In this document: piece after piece, positions 18,781 to 28,935 of the stretch
Layout of the letters: every line of letters begins with the position of its first letter
Position numbering within the stretch: position 1 is the first letter of the stretch
DNA from: Naematelia aurantialba
Lineage: Eukaryota; Basidiomycota; Tremellomycetes; Tremellales; Naemateliaceae
Length of the DNA: 64,000 bases
NCBI GenBank assembly: GCA_021527695.1
Contig: JAKFAO010000002.1
Location: 1,612,501 to 1,676,500, forward strand
Reading direction: 5' to 3'
Notes under the pieces: model-generated
What the model was told of the DNA's origin: nothing
What the model saw: only the letters and a program-made list of their open reading frames with translations
The model's database searches: none
Program-made: the position numbers and the translations under genes

Positions 18781-21327
18781 ATGAGCAGACTGCCTATCAT
18801 CTCTAGACTGTCGACCAACGGCGCGGGAGCACCCATCGAGGGCTCGACGAGCCGCAAGAGGGGAGCCGCCGACGCGGGCATCGAGAATGGTGAGCTCCGT
18901 CGTCAATTGCGTCACCTCCCCAGTTCCAGCACGTCGAGGAGTGTACCCAGACGCTTGCTCTTCTCATCACTTGTCACCATTATCGACTCGTGCTGATGAG
19001 CACAGAACCGCCTCAAGCTAGGAAGAGCCTCCTAGGTAGCTCGACCCAAGCAACGACCCTTCAGCGGCGGATACTCGCCCTGGAAGGGACCGAGGCAGAA
19101 CAGGCCCGTCGCATAGCGGAGCAGCAGCTCGAGATTGAACGGCTAAAAAATGAGAGGATGATGTTGTACGAAGGAGAGAAGGGGGAGCGCGAGACTGGAG
19201 AAGAGCGGGAGAAGCAGTGGGCGGAGGAAAGAGTGAGTTGTGACTCCCTCCCGACCCTATTCCCTCTTTCCCTTCTCTGGTTAGGCAGTCGGCGTACTTA
19301 TGCCTCAGCTCCGACTGGCGCGCCAGGTGTCCGAGCTACGGTCCTCTAATGCGGCGCTCAAGTCATCCTTTGCTCAACTGGAGACGGAGCACAACCACCT
19401 CTCACACCAGCACTCCACCCTGTCCCTCAACTCGAGCACAGAGATCACGCACCTGAAGTCTCGGATCAACGAACTGGAAGACGAGCGGGAGAAGTTGCGT
19501 GGCTGGGAAAGGCGTGCGAAAGGTCTGAGTATCGACCTGGAGGAAGAACGGCGAAGAGCCGGGGAACGTAGACGAGGTGCCGAGGACGAGGCGGTGGATC
19601 GGCATGTGGATGAAACCGTCAGGAAGGAGCTGCGGCGTGAGTGGCAGAAAGGGTGTCAAGGTCGAGCTCACGATGCCAGGCCAATCACAGCATCTGGCTA
19701 CGCTGGACAGGAATCATGCTTCCTTGCAGGCGGAAGTTGTGGAGCTGCGGCAGAAGTGCCGAGAGGCCGATGCTGCGGATAGGGCGGCGAAAGAGACGGA
19801 ACGTCAGCTTAAGGAGCATATCAGGACTTTGGAGCTACAGCTTGAGCGTGCCCGTCGGGACATGGAGTGAGTCATCCTGCTGGCATGTCACAAGCGCTTA
19901 TATGAACAAGCTCTCTGACCCAAAACTTCTCGTCAACCTCGATATCTTCCGAAGACACAGCGACTCTGCAGAATCGCCTCTCGACTTTATCGACCTTACA
20001 CCAGAAAGCCATTCAGGACCTGACAGAGAAGGACAGCGAGCTGCAAGCGCTTCAGGAGCGGTATAACGAGTATCAGATGCGCTCGACCAGTTCGATTGTG
20101 TCGTTCAGTAAACGAGCCGAAGAGGCAGAACGAGAGCTGCGTTGGGCCAAGGAAGGACGCTTCAGTGCTGAACGGCGGGAACAGATGGCCAGGGCAGAGA
20201 TCGAGGCCTTGCGAGCGGTTCCTGTGCGTCTCCTGATGTCGTGATGTCCGATGCTGATACGTCCTGCAGGCTGAAGCATCGGGTATGGGTGGGGGTGCAG
20301 CCGATTCAGCCAGTCGAATTGCCCAACTAGAAACGCTTGTGGAGACTTTTAGACGCGAAGTCGAAGGGATGCAGCGGGATTCCCGCGAGGTGGAGGATCG
20401 CATCACCCAAGGCGCAGGGTTGGTCAAGGTCACCTTGTTGACTGAGGCCGAAGAAAGAGTCGCCCAGCTGGAACGAGGTCAGTCGAATTCTTGGTACCTT
20501 GAGGCTGGTGTACTGATAGCCCCAGAAATTTCGTCTCTCGAGTCGACCATTTCCCAGCTCACGTCAGCGAATACGACACTGGATGCCGAAGTCAATGACT
20601 TGATGCGTCGCGTCGCTTCGGGGGAATACAACCCGCAACTGGAACGCTGTATCGAGCTTCGTGCCAATCCAGCACACAACATTCACGCTGTGCGCACGCA
20701 GGTGCTCGCGGATCTGCGAAGGGAGAATGATGCTTTGCTTGAGCGGCTCGGGCAGGTCGACAGAGGCGCTGCGGAAGGCACCGAAGATGGAGCATCCGGG
20801 TTGGTCCCTCGCGACAGCTGGGAAAGGCTACGCAAAGAGAAAGACGAGATGGAGCGCGCGCATGCGAAACGCCTCCTGCGGCTCAAAGAGGTTTGTGTTC
20901 ATTCTTCTCGGGGGCCAGCCAGCTGACGAACCATTGCCTATTAGATATTCGGCCACAAGTCAAAAGAGTTTCTCGAAGCGGTCTACTCGTTACTCGGATG
21001 GCGTATCAAGTTTGACGAATCGGGTGCCGACATTCGCCTAACCAGCATGTATGCACCCAAAGGCAAGATGGGACTCACATTGAAGTTCGCGAGTCAGGAG
21101 GGACATTTCGGGACCATGCAGATGACGGGGGCGCTGGCCAAGGGACTCGAAGAGAGTAGGCATTTCTGGATCGTCGAGAGGCAGAGTGTGCCCGGCTTCT
21201 TGGCCCAGGTCACGACCGAGATGTTCGAGAAGACTACGGTGAGTGCGGGTCTGGGTCTAGGTCATCTGTTGTGCTGATGCTCTTGGGTCAGATTGGTCGT
21301 GCTGCTGGATACGTTGGGCTCGAATGA
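18781..21327 (+). CDS. MAD1: MAD1-like spindle assembly checkpoint protein
   Basis: Mad1 holds Mad2 at unattached kinetochores and so delays anaphase. Most of the protein is heptad-rich coiled coil: LQRRILALEGTEAEQARRIA and LEIERLKNERMML, then several Glu/Arg-rich stretches. Exons are joined by introns of about 50-100 nt, several with GTGAGT donors. The C-terminal domain is diagnostic: FLEAVYSLLGWRIKFDESGA, IRLTSMYAPKGKMGLTLKF, MQMTGALAKGLEE, and VPGFLAQVTTEMFEKTT, then after a last intron IGRAAGYVGLE and TGA. This matches the Mad1 RWD-like kinetochore-binding head. The first ATG of the frame (MSRLPIISRLS) is used. Internal exon limits were not all fixed, so the length (about 750 residues) is approximate. 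Confidence 0.85.
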
Positions 21328-21450
21328 GGTGGATGTCTGTATTTTTGGGGCATTTCAGGTTGAACGACAATTACAGGACAACGATGCGTAATGAATGACA
21401 TGATGATGCGGTGTTTATTGGCTTCTATTCTAGATCCGGCAGAGAATTCA

Positions 21451-22617
21451 TCACATCTCGCCACACTCTGTTATCCTACATACCAGTTTTGGCCTGGACT
21501 CGGCGTCAGTGGCGAACAAGCATACTGTGCTGGAGAGCGGGAGGGGAATGGGCCGGCAGAGCTGACCGATTGTTTGGCCCTGTGGGGACATTTTCGATTT
21601 TACGAACAGTCAATAATCCTTCGATAACCCGCCCGAAGACGCAGTGTTTGCCGTCAAGAAATTCTGCCGGTGCACAAGTAATGAAGAACTAGACGTGATG
21701 AGCCGGGTGTATGGTCTGACCAGAATGAAGCTCACCTGACAACCGTTTGTATTTGGCCCAGAGTTTGCCTGATGAACATCAGCAGCCGTAGCTCAGAAGA
21801 GTAGATACTTCGTGAACAGAACACGGGTGACGGTGCGCCGTGAATGGGGGACCGCAAATGCGGGATAGTAAGGGGGTCATAGGGGGTTGACTTGCCATGC
21901 TCAACAATCCTGGGCCCGTATGTTTGACATTAAAGTTCTCATCCTCAAACTGTGCTCCGTAGATGGAAAAGGAGCCCGTGCCGTCGTTGCGCTGAAAGTC
22001 GCCTCCCTGGATCATGAACTGCGGGATGCTGCTTGGTATCAGGAGTCTTGGCCATGGTCTGTTCGCTGCTGAAATGGGCACTCACACTCTACATTGACGT
22101 GTAAGCTCCGGAAATATCAAGTCATATATCACCAAGAAGAACATCGTGGGCAAAGAGGCGGGAGCCTAACAGGGAGCAATAATGGTGAGGGAGACGTACC
22201 GATGGAATGTAGATGACTTGTATCCTTGTGGCGTGGAATTTATCCTGTGAAAGCTCTCAGCACAAAAGGTACAATCACATTTCGGGAACAAGTTCGCAGT
22301 TCAGGCAGGCAAGTTGTGGCAGATGCAAGACATACCGGTGCTCCCCAGTACATAATTGTCGAAAGTTCTCTGCCGTTCTGAGTCGACTGTCAGCTACTAG
22401 CCTTAAAGAATCAGTAAGGAAGCTGACTTTGGTGTGATATCACTGAACAGCTCTGAATTTCCACTTGTCAGCACTCGCACTACTTTCAATGGCAAGACCA
22501 GGACATGGCAACCTCACCAATTTTTATGCGCCCGGCTGGTGTCTCGCCAATGTTCACATCGAAGAAAACGATTGGGCGGGTGACGCCGGCTGGTGCATCG
22601 AGGGACGAGGACGCCAT
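21451..22617 (-). CDS. Cyclophilin H (PPIH)-type peptidyl-prolyl isomerase
   Basis: Prolyl cis-trans isomerase of the type bound to the U4/U6.U5 tri-snRNP. Exons give [140 protein letters not shown], and [10 protein letters not shown] plus [13 protein letters not shown]. The ending (PKL..I.ECGEM) and the start resemble human PPIH rather than cyclophilin A. The catalytic Arg (FHR), QGGDF and NGCQFFIT are present. The residue equivalent to cyclophilin A Trp121 is Phe (EFLDGKH), which in other cyclophilins lowers cyclosporin binding. It is divergent from bL33m (209 bp) and convergent with MAD1 (123 bp). Confidence 0.93.
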
Positions 22618-22826
22618 TTCAGAAGGCTGTGGGTTCCTCTCTCGACGGGTCTCGTGAAATCAAAGATCACAGATGATCCAGGTGCTGAATACAATAGGTT
22701 TTGTGGAGGTCTGATAAGCTATGCATGAAAAATGCCACGTACCTTTTGACTCGCTGCTTTTCCCTCGACATCGAGTGCTCGAACGACGGCTGACATCCAA
22801 CATCTGGCGGTCCGTCGCACAGCAAG
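22618..22826. promoter_or_regulatory. Bidirectional promoter, cyclophilin H and bL33m
   Basis: 209 bp between divergent ATGs. No canonical TATA box seen. Confidence 0.45.
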
Positions 22827-23223
22827 ATGGCGAAGAAAGCGAGAGAGAGGTCAGTGGTCATCCTCACTGGCGAATCGCTCTGCTCCCCGTTTAGTTGGCG
22901 AGATACCATTGTCGTGCCGTACCAGGCCGAGAAACGTCGTTGCTGATTGGAATGCAGGCGCATCATCATCAAGCTCGTCTCGACTGCTCTGACGGGCTTC
23001 TTCTACACTACGACGCGGGTGCGCACGGCTGCAAAGATGAGCATGATGAAGTACGATCCGAGAGGTGCGCTTTCTATTCCCCCCGTCAGCCAACTACGCT
23101 GCTCCCCCGTCCATCGGGCCTTCCACCTCCGTGTCCGGATCTAAAACCGTCACACATGCTGATGCATTGCTCGATGTAGTCGGTCGACATGTCCTTTTCG
23201 TCGAAGGAGGGAAACTCAAGTGA
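22827..23223 (+). CDS. MRPL39: Mitochondrial large-subunit ribosomal protein bL33m
   Basis: A 57-residue protein from three exons: 22827-22849, 22958-23064, 23180-23223. Introns of 108 and 115 nt use GTCAGT..CAG and GTGCGC..TAG. The spliced protein reads [57 protein letters not shown]. This is the bL33 family pattern (KLxSTAxTGFFYT, MKYDPRV..HVLFxE). The phases match at both junctions and the stop follows at once. The protein is basic, as expected for an rRNA-binding subunit, and acts in the mitochondrial ribosome. The gene is easy to miss because its longest exon is 107 nt. The ATG chosen is the only one that splices in frame. Confidence 0.9.
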
Positions 23224-23292
23224 TCGGCGGGGAGACAGAAGACACAGCCATAACGATACATCATGCATTTTATACAATTCAGCTGATCGAAG

Positions 23293-24748
23293 CTACCGTG
23301 ATTTTAGAGCAAGGATGACAAGAGAGCCTTCGGGAATGGTGTATGCAGAGAGGGCTGTGTCCAATGAGAGAACGGAGCGGGCTTCGTCAGGGAGAGCAGT
23401 TAATGCCAGTAGCTGGAGCTAGGGACATTTCAGCACTGACTTCTAACCATCACGAGTAATGCTCCCGTCCCATATGAGTGAGTGTACTAGTATGATTTGG
23501 CACGCCAAGTAAAGAGGGCAAGGGATGGACATACCGATGGTTCGGAAGGCCTTGGTCGAGCTACCTTGTATCGCTGTGTGAGAAGATCCATCACTTTTCC
23601 AACCGGCATCGACTGTATGTCCATAAATCAGCGACGGTTCTGTCGTCGTGCTACTGCAAGTTTTCATCCACCCTGGTCTCAGAAGCAGGATGGAACGCAC
23701 CTCTCGTACCCAGACTCTCTCTGCTTTCGCACTCCAAGCCGCACCCTCTCTCCAAGCCTGAATCTCCTTGTCCACCTCTAACAGCTTGACATCGACCTCG
23801 AAGAACCTCCGTCCCTCGCCTTGATCCTCTCCACGCCGTCCCGGTTCCAACGATACAGCGAGGGAGCGGCTCTTTCGCAGCTGTATCTCCCATGCTTTCT
23901 CCGCTCTGCTCTTGACTTTGGGTTGTTCCTTTTTGACATCCTCTTCCTGGCCCGCCTCTCCCAGCTTGGACGACAACAGTTTGGAAGGTGGCAATGACGC
24001 TGCTGAGGCTGAGGGTGATGCCTCTACGGATGTTCGCTCTCCTACCGCCGTCCTCAGCATTTGAACATCGCGTCCAGGAGGCGGCTTAGGAATCGTCCTC
24101 CCCGCCATCTGAGGGAATGTTCGCGCCAGTACCTCAGCGGCTTTGGCTTTGCGTTTCAGAGCCGCTTCCTCGCGAATCGTGTAGTCCTTGGGCCCGGGAC
24201 ATTGGTGTTGGGCTTGTTGTCTGTGTCTGGTTCGAGCACGGTGTCAGTTTGCTTATTTTATTGCAGGCGGATTGGCAACGCCGCCGGACCACACCTCCAT
24301 GGCAGAGGAAGCTGGGACGAGAAACAGAGGAACGGTGGGTTCGAGACTGATGATGAGCAGGGATTGACCCAACTGACATTGTACAGAACGCTCCAGCGCA
24401 CGAGGGACATCGCACCTCCCTCACCACAGACACCTCCCTCGCCACAGAAGGCCCGCCCGCATCCAACTCTGCATACCCACCAATTCCCTCGATAGAGACC
24501 CGCTCACACCCCTCGTACTGACATGTAGCACGCCGAGGCGGGGCAGATGGTCCTGCTCTCGATGCTGAACCAGTGGATGATAGCCCAGAGATCGTTGAGC
24601 TAGAAGCAGACGAGGATCCGGGAGCGGTGCATTCGTGGGTCGTGATGTGTGACGCACAAAAGGCGCCGTGGCAGCCTCCACAGGTGATGGGCAGGAAGTC
24701 CACCAGATCACAGGAGGAGCACTTGGTTCCAATGTTCAAGATCGACAT
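23293..24748 (-). CDS. CUZ1: AN1 zinc finger and ubiquitin-like domain protein, Cuz1/ZFAND1 type
   Basis: Homologues link the proteasome and Cdc48/p97 under arsenite and proteotoxic stress. The N-terminus MSILNIGTKCSSCDLVDFLP, then ITCGGCHGAFCASHITTHEC, is a full AN1 finger (C-x2-C..C-x2-C..C..H..H-x-C). After a Ser-rich linker a second Cys-rich stretch (CQYEGCERV, VRCPSCAGAFC) looks like a second AN1 finger, whose distal half I could not splice cleanly. Then comes PNTNVPGPKDYTIREEAALK and a charged middle. The C-terminal exons give ERVWVRE, SMPVGKVMDLLTQRYK and LQLLALTALPDEARSVLSLD, ending IPEGSLVILALKSR. This is the divergent UBL of Cuz1. The introns near 23600-23700 and 23440-23530 are required to reach it. 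The order AN1, AN1, UBL fits ZFAND1/Cuz1. Confidence 0.85.
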
Positions 24749-25041
24749 CCTTTGGGAAGACTGCCCAGGACTCCCCACCGCGATCCCCTGGAGACGGGAG
24801 CCGAGTCTGAGGAAATTGTTGCCTAGTTGGACCCAAGGAGTCTTGAACGAAATCACCAACATAAAGCGAATCTGAAACCGAGCCGCAGATTGAAACTGAT
24901 CGACGAAACGCCGACTACAGGCCATGTTCTCAAACTCATCATGCCCAGAATACCCAATACATGCATAGCATCATACAAGCGAAGTACCGCCAAAACATAT
25001 CGATTAGATTGGTCACACACGCTTCTTATGCCTGGCGACCC
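24749..25041. other. Spacer between EMG1 3' end and CUZ1 start
   Basis: 293 bp, holding the EMG1 3' UTR and the CUZ1 promoter on the minus strand. A/T-rich near 24950-25010. No gene seen. Confidence 0.4.
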
Positions 25042-26692
25042 TCAGACTATATCCCATACTTCCTCCTGTAGCCTGAATCAGCACTTCCGTGGTCAGGTAG
25101 ACCTATCTCGAGATACAGAGAAACGTCAGAAGGGAACTGGAGAAACGTACCATCGCGCAACAGAACTTGCCACAAGCCACGCTCGCAGACAACGAGTAAT
25201 CGCTGATGGAGATTTTCTGGTCCACATATTGGTCGGCAAAGTTATCCGCACTGTACCCGATCATCAGCTTTCAGAACCATAATCCTACACAGGAACTGCA
25301 TACCCTCTGGCCATGGCGCCGACAAAGACCGCCACTGAGTGTGTCTCGGGTAGCGTTGGAAGGAATTGCGAAAGACGAATAGTCGGTGCGTCCGCCGACA
25401 GGGCTGCCGAGTCAGCCTTCGCTTCTTTGGTGAGACTTAGCGATGCTTACTGAGTTTGATGGTATTGGTGGGGAAATGATCCGTTACGGGATTCTCATAT
25501 TCTCAGTTCTGTTCCTCCCTCGTAGGTGGAAAGGCTCACCTTGATCACTCGCAACAGCTTCTCGGAGCCATTGACGCCGCGGATACTGAGCTTATGCAGA
25601 AGTTGCACTGCGACACGTCAGCCTGTTTGTTTTGGTATGGAGTGAAGAGGTGCTGACCCATCAAACCAGAGAATCGCTTGAATGTCCGCGGTATCCTCAC
25701 GCTTGGGTTGACCTCGATCAAGACGCCTTTGGCAGTATGGATGTAGACCTGCAACAGGCCCGCTTTGTTCAGAGGAGAGTCGAGAAGGGTGAGGAGGCAC
25801 TGCGCGAGTCAGCCTCGCTGCAAGCATACAAAGCGCTGTCCTCAAGCAAGAAAGATCAGCCTACTTACCTGGTGAGTGATATCTGGGCGAGCATCCGCAA
25901 TGTCCCTGCCGGTCTTTGCGAGGATCCCCTGATGGTCATCGCAGTTGAGCAATGCGTATTTCGCTTCCTTTCCAGAGGCGTTCTTGCCTCCCGAACCTGA
26001 GGAAACACGATATGCTTCGAGGCAGGCCTTATTTTGTCAGCCAGACTGCACATATGGTCGGATCCAGTCTAGCTACGCGACGGAAAGCTCCGTTCACACA
26101 GCCTTGTGATAAGGAAGAGCCCTGGCTCTGGATCCTTCCATTGGTGGTAAGTCTTTTCCTTGCTGACCCCAGAACCAGAAGGCGAAACAGCGTACATGTC
26201 CACCTTGACACCCTCGTCGGGCCTTGCGCGCTTTTTCCACCAAAAGGCTACCCTCGATTGGGGCACAAAACTCCATGGCCCACAACTCACCTGCGAGAGC
26301 ACGACGATCAGCCTCCTCCCTCCTTCCCCTCCAGCACCCTGCTCCTTCTTCGCCACGACGGCCTGCTTGGGGACTAGGTCCACTCCCACCCCCGGGCGCC
26401 TACTTCCAGGCAGCGGCCGAGTCGCTCGACTAGCATCGACCGCCGCCTCCAGCGTGGCTTCCAATCCCAAATTTCTGCTCCCCTTGCTGGGATCACTGCT
26501 GCCCTTGAACGTCTCGCTGTTGTTGTTGGAGCTCGCAGGAGCGGTGATTGGGTGGACGGATGAGCCCGGGACAGATGGAGTGAAAGCAGGTGCATCGGCT
26601 GACATCTTGTACGCTTTCGAAGGGGCTGGGACAGATGCGGGAGGTTGCGAAGCGCGGCGTTTAGGAGGCGTCGTCGAGCGGACTGGCATCAT
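25042..26692 (-). CDS. EMG1: EMG1/Nep1, 18S rRNA pseudouridine N1-methyltransferase
   Basis: SPOUT methyltransferase of 40S ribosome assembly; it methylates the hypermodified pseudouridine of 18S rRNA. After a 100-residue Pro/Ser-rich N-terminal extension ([16 protein letters not shown]) the core begins RRLIVVLSQ. Later exons give [96 protein letters not shown], then [20 protein letters not shown] and [11 protein letters not shown], with a last exon EEVWDIV. NCDDHQ and the [14 protein letters not shown] block are Nep1 hallmarks. Yeast Nep1 is 252 residues; this one is longer only at the N-terminus. Introns are about 50-130 nt. Confidence 0.94.
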
Positions 26693-27063
26693 GGAAATCC
26701 GGGCAGGGGCGCCGTCAGATACTTGTCAACACAGAGGGGGTGGCTATGCTTGCGGTGACGACTTGTGAGATTGTATGGCAACTCAGACGACGACAATGCC
26801 CAGCGTCGGGATGAAGAACAGCGGTTCAGTTGGAAATTTCAAAACGCGCCATTCACGACTCTGAAGAGTTCCGCCGGAATCAAATATGGGAAGCAAGCGC
26901 TACCAGCTGCAGCTGTTCAGATTTTACGATGCTCCTCTCCATTTCAGGTCAGATTCCCAAGACTAATGAGACCCGAAACGTCTGAGCACATGGACAAGCG
27001 GACGAAACGAGCTATCATCTCGCATCTTACAAACACCCCGCTTCCACTCATACCGGTACCCTC
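26693..27063. other. Spacer between uL4 3' end and EMG1 start
   Basis: 371 bp with no recognisable gene. It should contain the uL4 3' UTR and the EMG1 promoter, both minus strand. Confidence 0.4.
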
Positions 27064-28315
27064 TTAAGCAGCGTGCAGGATGTCCAAGAACTGCTCTCCA
27101 GCGGAACCCCCGGCAGTCTTCTTCACGGAACCCTTGGCCTTGCGCTCCTGGCGGAGAAGCTCCTGTCGGCGCAGGGTCTTGGCGTAGGGGTTCAGTCGGA
27201 ACAGGACGGCCTTGTTGCGAAGAGGGTTCTTCTTCTGGGTGAATGGCCCTAGAGAGAGCGATGAGATGATGCACATAGACGAGAAGATGTAGAGACGTAC
27301 TCTTGGCGACGGCCTGGCCGGCAGCTCGACAAACCGACTGGATCTCGTCAGAGTTGATGAGGCCAGTAACGTCGGAAGAAGCGATCTTGGCGGTGGGCAA
27401 GCTACTAACGTAAGAACAGATTGCGACATAGCGTGTTAGGGGGGACATACACAAAGTGAGACTTCTTCTCGTAAACCGAGTCGAGTGCGGCAATGGCAGA
27501 CTCGGTCCAGATGATGAATCGGCCAACGTGACCACCTGGAGCAAGCTGGAGGAGGTTCAGGCTCTCAACGGGGCAGGTCTCCACACCGGGCACGTTCTTG
27601 AACGCTCGGACGATTCCTTCGTCCTTGGCGTAGACGACAAGGGGGCCGCGCCTCTGCCTGTAGCGCCTGTTCCTCATCTTTCCCTTTCCAGCGCGGATCT
27701 TGCGCGAGTTGGACACCTTGGTGATGTCGGCGTAGGCAGCGAGGGTCTTGAGGAGCTCCACGGCGGCCTTGGTCTTGGTCGTGCTCTGGATGTCCGAGGA
27801 GACGACGAGAGGCACTTCCTGGATCTGCTCAATGCGGTGACCGCGGGCGAGGACAAGAGAAGGCAGAGCGGAAGCAGCAAGGGCCGAGGCAATGGCGTAT
27901 CGCTTCTGGTTCTGGTTCACCTTGACGTGCCACTTTCGCCAAGTCTTGGTGGGCGCAAACATGCGACCGCCTCGGCACATGTTTCCAAAAGCAGCCTGGC
28001 CGGATCGCTGGGTACCAGAACCGCCAACACGGGGGATACGAGCAACGGCACGACCAGTACCCCAGGACTCGGCAGAGGTCTGATGACCGGCGTTCTCGGC
28101 GACGGCGTAAGGCTGACGACGGTTCTTGGCGATGGACTCTGGCAGGGTATCAGACGCAGAATCCGAGCAGACAAAGCCGCGTAATCCAATGACTCACTGT
28201 GCACCTGCTGGACGACATCAAGACGAATGGGGGCGGTGAACACGGCTGGGAGCGCGACAGAGCCCGAAGACTCGCCGGTAGCAGACCAGACGGTGACGGT
28301 GGGTCGGGCGGCCAT
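27064..28315 (-). CDS. RPL4: 60S ribosomal protein uL4 (L4)
   Basis: Structural protein lining the peptide exit tunnel. It starts [18 protein letters not shown], then RLDVVQQVH. An intron at about 28139-28196 leads to [71 protein letters not shown] and [20 protein letters not shown]. The tunnel-loop [12 protein letters not shown] is intact. The [30 protein letters not shown] and [10 protein letters not shown] blocks follow. Short introns interrupt the last third (about 27412-27460 and 27250-27300). The end is basic ([19 protein letters not shown]) and stops with HAA. Fungal uL4 is about 360 residues, as here. Ribosomal protein introns often host snoRNAs; I could not identify C/D or H/ACA boxes by eye. 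Confidence 0.96.
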
Positions 28316-28935
28316 CTTGCTGTTTGGGTGCAAGATAATATCGAGATGAAGACGAGTTGAGACAAACAGTTCGAGGTTGGTGCGAGGGTAAGCAGTCGGG
28401 TAGGCGGACGTCGAAGCAGTGATAGACCTCGAGTCAGCTATGCTCGACTGTTTTGTCTGTCAGGCCACACGGCTAGACTCACACTTTGCGGTCCAGCTTT
28501 TGAAGGATGGAAGAAGAAAATCAGCTCGTTGGCCAGTTGGAAACACTCGACGGGGGCAGCAGCGCTTCGGCGTTTTCTCATCCCAAATTTCTCGGCGTTT
28601 CCGATGCTGTCACTGGGGGATGATGTGGCACTTTTGGGTCTAGGCTGATCTGATTCCGGTGCCAGCTGGGCTAGAGCCACGTGAGCCACGTGCTTGAACG
28701 ACGTGTCGCGACACCTTTATACATGCAAAAGTCCCGCAGTACTCGTTCCTTTGTGGTTTCCCTCCCTCCTTCCTTCCTTCCTTCCTCCCTCGCTCTCTTC
28801 CTTCTGTACGAGGATCTCTCTCCCCTTCATGTGCTCCATCTTATATCTTCCTCATCCTTGAGACACTGTGGCTGTCCTGCTAGTTGCTATCCCAAAGAGC
28901 GGAATCCAAACCTGCACAAAGCAGTTACCGCATCC
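28316..28935. promoter_or_regulatory. Divergent promoter region, uL4 and PMT4
   Basis: 620 bp between divergent ATGs. A strong polypyrimidine tract (CCCTCC, repeated CTTC, CCTCC) at about 28760-28803 lies in the likely PMT4 5' UTR. The half next to uL4 is G/A-rich. No gene seen; a reading frame that runs into PMT4 from upstream lacks homology. Confidence 0.5.

Noticed and set aside
22667..22972. Minus-strand ORF of 101 residues upstream of cyclophilin H
   Set aside because: Explained by the bL33m gene on the opposite strand and the shared promoter.
23189..23422. Plus-strand ORF beginning [11 protein letters not shown]
   Set aside because: Its first codons are the last exon of bL33m in another frame and the rest is antisense to the CUZ1 3' end.
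27456..28184. 242-residue plus-strand ORF
   Set aside because: Antisense to ribosomal protein uL4 exons; no independent features.
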